Positions 45,215 to 51,654 of a DNA stretch of 51,654 bases are shown here, piece after piece. Position numbers and translations under genes: made by a program. The stretch spans positions 351-52,004 of the forward strand of contig NZ_QVMU01000032.1 of assembly GCF_003605645.1 (NCBI RefSeq). The letters are read 5' to 3'. Position 1 is the first letter of the stretch; each line of letters starts with the position of its first letter. Below the pieces are notes generated by a model that saw nothing but the letters and a program-made list of their open reading frames with translations, was not told the origin of the DNA and searched no databases. This DNA comes from Vibrio sinensis (GTDB lineage: Bacteria > Pseudomonadota > Gammaproteobacteria > Enterobacterales > Vibrionaceae).

Positions 45215-46348
45215 TTAGGTCACTTTCCATTGTGAAAGTGACCGTTTGAAATCTTCATAAGTGAATTCATTCAATTTCTGGATTTGACCATTTGAACGTT
45301 CGCAATAGACTGAGGGCATTCTTAAACCATTAAACCAATTCAGTTTCACCATGGTGTATCCTGCACTATCTTGGATGCGCAATTGCTGCCCTATCTCCAA
45401 AGGCTTATCAAAATTTGTTACGCAAAATTGATCACCCGCCAAACAGGAGCAAGAGCCGATAATATATCGATATTCACCACTATCGCTTGCTTCAAAAATC
45501 GTCGCCGGCTCATTGTAGATTAAGGTATCTAATCTATGGGCTTCTGTCGCTGAATCTACAATGGCTGTTTTCATACCATTTTCAACAATATCAACCACAG
45601 TAACGACTAAATCCGTCGTCTGAGTAATGATCGCTTCACCAGGTTCAAGATAGAGCTGTACCCGATATTTTTCAGAAAATGCTTTTAATGCTAATGCCAA
45701 TTTTTGAATATCATACTCCGGCCATGTAAAAAACACGCCACCGCCTAAACTCACCCAATCCAATTTATTTAAGTGCTCTGAATAACGCTCCGATATCGAT
45801 TCAAGCAAATGAATAAAAGCGTCTACGTCTTTATTTTCACAATTGATATGAAACATCACGCCATCTATCGTATCGAAAACGCTCTGGTCAATCTGATTTT
45901 CCTGCACGCCCAAACGAGAAAACTGTCGAGCGGGGTTTGCTAGATCTTGCCCCGCATAGCCTACCCCCGGATTGAGCCGTAAGCCAATCGATGCTTTTTC
46001 TTCGACAATATGCCGATAAGCGGCTAATTGACTTTGAGAGTTAAAAATCATTTTGTCACAAATATTAGCGACTTCACGAACATCATCCTCACTATAGCCA
46101 ACGCTATAAGCATGCGTTTCTCCACCGAACGTTTCATAACCCAGCTTAACTTCAAACGGTCCCGAGCTTGTCGTGCCATCCAAATAGGGGCTAATAATGT
46201 CAAATACGCCCCAAGTCGAAAAACACTTGAGCGCCAGCACCAGTTTTATTCCTGACATCTCTTTAAGCTGTTTTGCCTTTTCCAAGTTCTCAATCAACTT
46301 ATCTTCGTTGATCATAAAATATGGCGTCTTCATCTGATCTTTTTGCAT
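45215..46348 (-). CDS. nspC: Carboxynorspermidine decarboxylase
   Basis: 377 residues from the ATG at 46348 (MQKDQMKTPYF), with GAGGA 8 bp upstream; an upstream GTG adds 7 residues. It is an alanine-racemase-fold PLP enzyme. K41 (LALKCFSTWGVF) is the PLP lysine, and YLEPGEAI plus GSCSCLAGDQF are decarboxylase motifs. The length equals V. cholerae NspC. It makes norspermidine from carboxynorspermidine, and spermidine from carboxyspermidine. Last gene of the three-gene operon. In V. cholerae this step is needed for normal biofilm formation. Confidence 0.96.
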   Translation of the reverse strand: MQKDQMKTPYFMINEDKLIENLEKAKQLKEMSGIKLVLALKCFSTWGVFDIISPYLDGTTSSGPFEVKLGYETFGGETHAYSVGYSEDDVREVANICDKMIFNSQSQLAAYRHIVEEKASIGLRLNPGVGYAGQDLANPARQFSRLGVQENQIDQSVFDTIDGVMFHINCENKDVDAFIHLLESISERYSEHLNKLDWVSLGGGVFFTWPEYDIQKLALALKAFSEKYRVQLYLEPGEAIITQTTDLVVTVVDIVENGMKTAIVDSATEAHRLDTLIYNEPATIFEASDSGEYRYIIGSCSCLAGDQFCVTNFDKPLEIGQQLRIQDSAGYTMVKLNWFNGLRMPSVYCERSNGQIQKLNEFTYEDFKRSLSQWKVT

Positions 46349-46421
46349 GCTCTCATTCCTCACTTTCACAAAGCTGAAATACTGCCTTTTAGCTTTGTGA
46401 CTGTTGTGTTTTAGAATTTCA

Positions 46422-47666
46422 CTATTTTAAAAGATGAATCACTGGCTGTTTTGGCTCTAATTCTTGCACTCGCCAATCAAGACCAATTAGAGGCATGGTT
46501 TCTAAGAAAGGATCTGGATCAAGCTGCTCCATATTAAATACACCATGAGCTGCCCATTCGCCTCGGAAAAACTGTAGAGCAGCAGTTATGGCAGGTACAC
46601 CTGTTGTATAAGAAATTGCTTGGTGCTCAACATCTTCGTAAGCCACTTCGTGATCGGCATTGTTATAGATAAATACTGAGCGAGGCTTACCATCTTTACG
46701 GCCTTGAACCCAAGTACCGATGCAAGTTAAACCGGTATAACCGGGAGCCAATGAAGTTGGATCAGGTAAGAGTGCTTTTAATACATGTAGAGGTTGGACA
46801 ACTGTTCCATCATGTAAAGTGAGTGGTTCAGGGCTTAGTAGTCCAATATCACGCATGCAATTAAAGTAATTCAAATATTGGTCACCAAAGCCCATCCAAA
46901 ACTCAATTCGTTTTGCAGGGATATACTCTTGCATCGATCGTACTTCATCATGTGCCATGGAGTAGACTTTGTGGGTTCCACAATTAGGAAAATCAAATTC
47001 AAGCATTCTTGAATGACAAGGGACTTGCTGCCATTGTTCACTTTCCCAATAAAAGGAATCACCTTGGATTTCCAACATATTAGTTTCTGGATCAAAGTTA
47101 GTCGCAAATTTCTTCCCGTGATCGCCCGCATTCACATCCATAACGTCGATGGTATCAATCTCATCAAATAGATGTTTTACCGCGTAGGCAGCAAAGACAG
47201 ATACCACGCCTGGATCAAAACCTGCGCCTAAAATTCCTGTAATCCCTGCTTGTTCGAATTTTTCACGATACGCCCACTGCCAATCATACGCTTGTGGAAC
47301 TTGTTGTCCCTTTGAACACAAATCAACCGCTACTGACGTATCTAAATAAGAGACTTTGGCTTGATAGCATGCTTCCATAATTGTCATGTTCACCCATGGA
47401 GGGCCTGCATTGATAACAAGATCAGGTTGAACATCATCAATCAATCGAATTAGTGCATCTACATCATCAGCATTCACTGCTCGTGCAGTGAGTTTTTTAC
47501 CCCTATCTTTGAGGTTGGTCTTTTTATGAATCGATTCAATGATCGCCTCACACTTACTCAGGGTACGAGATGCGATAGTGATATCGCCTAAGACATCATT
47601 ATTCTGCGCTGCTTTATGTGCAACAACCCAACCAACGCCGCCAGCACCAATCTGTAAAATTGCCAT
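46422..47666 (-). CDS. Carboxynorspermidine synthase (dehydrogenase)
   Basis: 414 residues. NAD(P)-binding N-terminus MAILQIGAGGVGWVVAHKAA, saccharopine-dehydrogenase fold, with LVINAGPPWVNMTIMEACY and GILGAGFDPGVVSVFAAYAV. It condenses diaminopropane (or putrescine) with aspartate semialdehyde and reduces the product to carboxynorspermidine, the substrate of NspC. Lies 2 bp after the decarboxylase gene upstream, and about 70 bp before nspC. Confidence 0.94.
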   Translation of the reverse strand: MAILQIGAGGVGWVVAHKAAQNNDVLGDITIASRTLSKCEAIIESIHKKTNLKDRGKKLTARAVNADDVDALIRLIDDVQPDLVINAGPPWVNMTIMEACYQAKVSYLDTSVAVDLCSKGQQVPQAYDWQWAYREKFEQAGITGILGAGFDPGVVSVFAAYAVKHLFDEIDTIDVMDVNAGDHGKKFATNFDPETNMLEIQGDSFYWESEQWQQVPCHSRMLEFDFPNCGTHKVYSMAHDEVRSMQEYIPAKRIEFWMGFGDQYLNYFNCMRDIGLLSPEPLTLHDGTVVQPLHVLKALLPDPTSLAPGYTGLTCIGTWVQGRKDGKPRSVFIYNNADHEVAYEDVEHQAISYTTGVPAITAALQFFRGEWAAHGVFNMEQLDPDPFLETMPLIGLDWRVQELEPKQPVIHLLK

Positions 47667-47668
47667 AG

Positions 47669-49285
47669 TTATCCATCACCTTTATTCGTTAGCTCAACCG
47701 CTAGCTGATCAATTTTAGAAAGTAGTGATTCAAAATCTGCCAGTTCAAGACAAGGATTTAAAATCGTAAATTTAAGTGCGGTTTGGTCACCAACTTTCGT
47801 TTCGCCAAGGACTGCAATACCTCGAGTTAACGCTTCAAGGCGCACTGCTTTATTCAAACCATCGTCGTTTATCTGATTACGATTTAAGCTGCCACTATCC
47901 AAATACAAGTGACTTAAATCATTACGGTACAATTCCCGACGCTTTACTCGAAATAGTATTGTCGATAATGCCGGCTCCGCTAACAGTTCAAATCCTGGAT
48001 GCTCTCGCACTAAATCTGCGACTTGTAACGTTTGTTCAAGTAGGTGATCGTACATTTCACCGAGAGCATCAGGCCCAACGTTTTGCATCGTCATAAAGAC
48101 TTTCAGCGCATCAAAACGTCGAGTGGTCGCCATGGATTTATCGACTAAGTTAGGCAACTCATCATGTTCTCTATTTAAATAATCAGCATGATGAAGTAAG
48201 TATTTAAAATGGGATTTTTGTTTCAGAAGTAACGAACCACAACTAATGGTTTGATAAAACAATTTGTGGAAATCAACACTGATAGAATCTGCTCGTTCAA
48301 TCCCCTTGAGACGGTCTTTATGGCGACTCAAGATCAGTGCCCCTCCATATGCGCCATCGACATGCATCCACAAAGTCTGTTGCTGGGCAATATCAGCAAT
48401 TGCATCAAGATCATCAATCGCTCCGTGATCTGTCGTACCAGCGGTTCCCACAATGGCAAAAGGAATCAATCCTTGTGCTTTTAACTGCTTAATTGTGCTA
48501 TCCAGTTTTGAGACGTCTAATGTACCGTTCGGGTGCGTATCAACTGTCAATACCGCCCGTTCCCCAAGCCCCATCCATGCAGCCGATTTTTGCACAGTAA
48601 AGTGGGATTTTTGTGAGCAAATGATGCGAAGCTTATTGGCGTAATCAGGTAAACCTTGCTCTCGAATTGAGTGATTACTAATACGTTCTGCTATCCAATC
48701 ACGAGCCAACATCAAGCCCATTTGATTACTTTGAGTCCCACCACTGGTGAACACGCCATCTGCGTATTGTCCTAACTCAAATTTGTCACAAAGCCAATCC
48801 ACAACTTTCTGTTCAACATAAGTTGCGGATGACGCTTGATCCCAAGAATCCATCGATTGATTAAGTGCAGCAATCATCGCTTCCGCAATCACAGAAGAGA
48901 GCAATGGTGGCGTGTGTAAGTGCGCGATGCAATGAGGATGCTGAGTGAATATGGCATGCTTCGCCACTAAATCAGCAGTTTGATCAATAACCGACGATAA
49001 TGGTTGATTACCTTTATCCATATCAATCGCGTTGATCGCCTCTTCCAGTACTTGAGGAGCAAGTCCAGAGTAAGGCGTTTTCACTTGCGAAAATAGATCG
49101 GCCATCACGTGCGTTGTGTAATTCATCATCGACGAAAACTCTTCTCCACTCTGTTGCCCAGTGTGGATAAAGTGCTCTTTCCATTTATTCGCAGTACGCT
49201 GCTTATTTATAGAACTTAATTTATTTATAGGACTTAGTCTGTTTCCAGTTGCGATAAGGCTATCGACGTCAAAAGCAGTACTCAT
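47669..49285 (-). CDS. L-2,4-diaminobutyrate decarboxylase
   Basis: 538 residues from ATG 49285 (MSTAFDVDSLIATG), preceded by AAGGGA; the frame runs 36 codons further up without family similarity. It is a group II PLP decarboxylase. FTSGGTQSNQMG binds PLP phosphate, HVDGAYGG holds the pyridine-binding aspartate, and the PLP lysine is K341 (SVDFHKLF). It makes 1,3-diaminopropane from diaminobutyrate. In V. cholerae, as I recall, this enzyme is fused to the aminotransferase that makes diaminobutyrate; here only the decarboxylase is present. An 18-bp near-perfect duplication encodes LSPINK/LSSINK at about residues 17-28. Confidence 0.93.
   Translation of the reverse strand: MSTAFDVDSLIATGNRLSPINKLSSINKQRTANKWKEHFIHTGQQSGEEFSSMMNYTTHVMADLFSQVKTPYSGLAPQVLEEAINAIDMDKGNQPLSSVIDQTADLVAKHAIFTQHPHCIAHLHTPPLLSSVIAEAMIAALNQSMDSWDQASSATYVEQKVVDWLCDKFELGQYADGVFTSGGTQSNQMGLMLARDWIAERISNHSIREQGLPDYANKLRIICSQKSHFTVQKSAAWMGLGERAVLTVDTHPNGTLDVSKLDSTIKQLKAQGLIPFAIVGTAGTTDHGAIDDLDAIADIAQQQTLWMHVDGAYGGALILSRHKDRLKGIERADSISVDFHKLFYQTISCGSLLLKQKSHFKYLLHHADYLNREHDELPNLVDKSMATTRRFDALKVFMTMQNVGPDALGEMYDHLLEQTLQVADLVREHPGFELLAEPALSTILFRVKRRELYRNDLSHLYLDSGSLNRNQINDDGLNKAVRLEALTRGIAVLGETKVGDQTALKFTILNPCLELADFESLLSKIDQLAVELTNKGDG
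49203..49238 (-). repeat. 18-bp tandem duplication in the decarboxylase N-terminus
   Basis: Two adjacent 18-bp units (49203-49220 and 49221-49238) differ at two bases and give a six-codon in-frame duplication. Confidence 0.8.
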
Positions 49286-49893
49286 ACCATAATCCCTTGA
49301 ATAGTAATCATGCCTCTCTATCCAAACTCTTATAAAGGGATGGCTTATTTGGAGGCGTAGTTTATTGACTGCGATGTTAATACCAAAATTCATTTCTAAT
49401 GAAATGGCTAACTAACAAACACAGGAAAACCGTCATAAAAACATGACGTTATGAAATTACAGGGAGATCACGGTTCTGTAATACAGCTGATTTGTACTAC
49501 GGGGCACTTCGGTCGAATGAAGTGGATAAATGTGTGTTTTTTATGTGGTTTCAATGTTGGGTTTCCCTTTTACATACTGCGGTTACGCAGCATAAGTATC
49601 CCGTCTATTGGCTCAAGCCTGGCCAATACCTACCCTACGTAATAACACTGTTAACTTGAGTTATTATTACGCGTATCCCCCAGAAAATAGGTAATACCTT
49701 TACCCCTCCGAGATTGCGCAAAAAAATACCACACCAAGAAACCTTTTTGCAATAATTTTCACCCATAGATGTAACCTTTAATGATGTATGTATGAATAAC
49801 TATCGAGATTCGATTCCTCAAATAGAAAGAGCAGGTTTATTCACCTGCTCTTTTTAATTAACTTAATTTTGAGTTTTCTAACCAAACGCTACA
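49286..49893. other. Intergenic region with multiple inverted repeats between adhesin and norspermidine operon
   Basis: 608 bp with no convincing gene. Inverted repeats: 49431-49448, 49456-49482, 49505-49524, 49574-49599, 49607-49627 and 49638-49671. ACGGG (49499-49503) can also pair with CCCGT (49600-49604) around the middle ones. The adhesin terminator is at 49828-49851. On the minus strand this is the leader region of the norspermidine operon. Confidence 0.55.
49828..49856. terminator. Terminator after the right-hand adhesin
   Basis: AGAGCAGGT (49828-49836) pairs with ACCTGCTCT (49843-49851). T runs occur on both sides, better on the plus strand (TTTTT). About 40 bp after the adhesin stop. 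Confidence 0.78.
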
Positions 49894-51654
49894 CTAAGCT
49901 GCATCGTTTTTAATCAAGTGAGTTAGCACCTCTATTGAGTCAAACGAATTATCAGGAGCAATATAGTCATCTAAAATTGTGGCTCCATCTTGAATAACGA
50001 TGGTTTGTATTCCATCAGAAAATGGGATTGTTAATTCTATATTTTGATCAACAATATCAACCCCAATTTTTGCCAATAGTTCCGCCATATCAGCACTTTC
50101 TGTATCATCAAGCACGAGGTCAAGATCGATGATGTCCTCTTCCAATTCAAAATCAAGAATCACATCAACACCGCTATCCAATGAATTATCTAACCACTGG
50201 AACACATTTTCTTGCTCATCCCCCACCAATAACTGATTACCTAAATCGGCATACAATTCATCGCCATTGGCAGCAGCCAAGACCTCATAAATTGGTGAGT
50301 CTGAGGTATCAATCACGACCGTCGCTTCATTGCTTACCGCATGATCCGAATCAACGGCAAGATAATCAAAAGTCACTTCATCAACAGGAGACTGTTCTCC
50401 AGACAAATAACGCAATTCCCAACTACCACCATTGGATCGCATTTCCATCCCAACGATCGGATTTTCTGGTGAAGAATAACTAAAGTCATACAACAATTGC
50501 GAATTACCGGTATCTCCTACATCCTTTTGATATTTTTCAATATGTTGAGACCCATCGGCAAGCAAATAAGTTACTTCAACATAAATACCACAATTTGCCA
50601 CAAATAGACCACCCAAACCATCAAGTCCAAAATTAACCGTACCTAATGGGTTATTGCTCAAGTCGATAACGATGGTCTCATTTTTGTTCATACCATAACC
50701 ATCCGTATCACCTAATCCATAGCCTACGTGACTGCGTTGATTAAAGTACTGCTTAAAAGCCTTACCATTGTTATCGGTCAAACTTAGACCGATAGTATTT
50801 CCATTATCTAATGTCACTAGACGCTCGGTGTCAGACACATAGACACCCCAGTTATAAAAGCAATCATCATCAGGAACAATATCATCGGGATCACCACTAT
50901 AACCAATTTCAAAAGGTGCTCCGCCCCCTGGGACATAAACTAAACTATTAGGATTTAGCAATAGAGAGGGGTCGACCGCACTTCCAGAAATATGCAGATC
51001 CGCTTCGGTCAAAATTCGAGTTTCACCATTATCATCGGTATAAAGTAACTGCCCCTCACTCGGCAGTGAGGTGATCATGATACTCAGTGGAACATCATCA
51101 AAATCGTCATCTTCATCAGAAATCCGGTCAAGCAAGTCATCTGCAGAATCAAAAATAATCGGAATGATTGTCTGATTCATACCATTTATGTTGAAATCCT
51201 TCGCAACTGGGGCTTCGTTAACATTGTGCTCACTAAGTAGCACATTAACCGGGGTCTCTTTTACTCCATCAGATGCGACCACTGTGATGTAGTGATTGTT
51301 GCTAAACAACTCATAATCATTGGTAAACGCTTCTACGCCAGCATCGGTTAAACTGATTTGACCGTTATTGTTCACCTCAAACAAGCCATTGAGCGGATCA
51401 TTCGCCGCGTAATCAATACTGTAAGTGACATTGCCCCCCTCAGGGTCTAACGCACTCACCGTACCAATGACATACTCTTCAGCGGAGTTTTCGTCATAGT
51501 GGAAACAGTACTCTTCTTCACCATCAGGCAACTCAAACACAGGTGCTTCGTTAACATCACGCTCAATCAATAACACGTTGATTGGGGTTTCATTAACCCC
51601 GTCGGACGCGACCACGGTGATATAGTGATTGTTGCTAAACAACTCATAATCATT
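49894..51654 (-). CDS. FrhA-like cadherin-repeat T1SS adhesin, C-terminal part (runs off right edge)
   Basis: The last 586 residues of a long protein; no start is visible and the frame is open to the window edge. It begins inside 111-residue cadherin-like repeats (FSNNHYITVVASDGV..ETP, DPLNGLFEVNNNGQISLTDAG). A carbohydrate- or ligand-binding-like domain follows with three cysteines, then a T1SS C-terminal secretion region (FQWLDNSLDSGVDVILDFELEEDIIDL) of the kind found in Vibrio RTX adhesins. V. cholerae frhA (VC1620) and craA (VC1621) also lie next to nspC (VC1623), so this is probably an FrhA/CraA counterpart. LapG control cannot be checked because the N-terminus is outside the window. Confidence 0.87.
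   Translation of the reverse strand, partial: NDYELFSNNHYITVVASDGVNETPINVLLIERDVNEAPVFELPDGEEEYCFHYDENSAEEYVIGTVSALDPEGGNVTYSIDYAANDPLNGLFEVNNNGQISLTDAGVEAFTNDYELFSNNHYITVVASDGVKETPVNVLLSEHNVNEAPVAKDFNINGMNQTIIPIIFDSADDLLDRISDEDDDFDDVPLSIMITSLPSEGQLLYTDDNGETRILTEADLHISGSAVDPSLLLNPNSLVYVPGGGAPFEIGYSGDPDDIVPDDDCFYNWGVYVSDTERLVTLDNGNTIGLSLTDNNGKAFKQYFNQRSHVGYGLGDTDGYGMNKNETIVIDLSNNPLGTVNFGLDGLGGLFVANCGIYVEVTYLLADGSQHIEKYQKDVGDTGNSQLLYDFSYSSPENPIVGMEMRSNGGSWELRYLSGEQSPVDEVTFDYLAVDSDHAVSNEATVVIDTSDSPIYEVLAAANGDELYADLGNQLLVGDEQENVFQWLDNSLDSGVDVILDFELEEDIIDLDLVLDDTESADMAELLAKIGVDIVDQNIELTIPFSDGIQTIVIQDGATILDDYIAPDNSFDSIEVLTHLIKNDAA
51285..51654 (-). repeat. Tandem 333-bp cadherin-like coding repeat
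   Basis: The segment around GCTAAACAACTCATAATCATT at 51301 recurs at 51634, a 333-bp (111-codon) period. The window ends inside the second visible copy. Confidence 0.85.

Noticed and set aside
49451..49642. 63-codon plus-strand ORF in the region of inverted repeats
   Set aside because: Lies across the inverted repeats, has no recognisable family, and structure explains the region better.
1..51654. Window as a closed circle with one adhesin gene spanning the ends
   Set aside because: The codon frames at positions 1 and 51654 do not join, the repeat types differ, and the content is core chromosomal.

Overview
The window is a piece of a Vibrio (Vibrionaceae) main chromosome. The assignment rests on gene content: a TonB2-type energy-transduction cluster with TtpC, the norspermidine pathway genes including nspC, a gyrA-ubiG-nrdA-nrdB-yfaE core block, and large LapA/FrhA-type type-I-secreted adhesins. 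The species cannot be told from the sequence. Both ends of the window lie inside tandem repeats of two different giant adhesin genes, so both of those genes are incomplete.

Layout. (1) 1-1874, minus: N-terminal part of a LapA-like adhesin with a retention module and a TAAG LapG-type cleavage motif. (2) 2.5-5.8 kb: a Wzx-like flippase, a membrane diguanylate cyclase, and a membrane-anchored DUF2726/zinc-ribbon protein. (3) 6.1-8.4 kb: a CitA/DcuS-CitB/DcuR type two-component pair; then a small unknown ORF behind an FNR-like site. (4) 9.2-14.1 kb: six-gene TonB2 operon (DUF3450, ttpC, exbB2, exbD2, tonB2, TPR) with a Fur-box-like sequence. (5) 14.3-18.6 kb: a TonB-dependent siderophore receptor with its own Fur-box-like site, and an OmpR/CpxA-type two-component system. 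Regions 4 and 5 look like one iron-uptake block. (6) 18.9-22.5 kb: a fused TRAP permease and its TAXI binding protein. (7) 23-27.6 kb: glycerophosphodiesterase, SulA behind a LexA box, purC behind a perfect PurR palindrome, a GNAT and a LysR regulator. (8) 27.7-33 kb: the YjjI/YjjW glycyl-radical pair, a dCache chemoreceptor, a LysE exporter. (9) 33.2-41.3 kb: gyrA, then divergently ubiG, nrdA, nrdB and yfaE. (10) 41.3-45.1 kb: a small hypothetical, a CinA-like protein, a DUF3943 protein and a GcvR-like ACT protein. (11) 45.2-49.3 kb: nspC, carboxynorspermidine dehydrogenase and a stand-alone diaminobutyrate decarboxylase, which make norspermidine. (12) 49.9 kb to the end, minus: C-terminal end of a cadherin-repeat T1SS adhesin.

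How the parts connect. Siderophore receptor, regulator pair and TonB2 motor form an iron-import module. The norspermidine operon sits beside an FrhA-like adhesin, with a LapA-like adhesin and a diguanylate cyclase at the other end. In Vibrio, norspermidine signalling, c-di-GMP and LapG-controlled adhesin release all act on biofilm formation. The most unexplained stretch is 49431-49671, a gene-free segment holding several inverted repeats between the adhesin and the norspermidine operon; it may be a structured RNA or a palindromic repeat element. No rRNA, tRNA, CRISPR array, insertion sequence or phage gene was seen.
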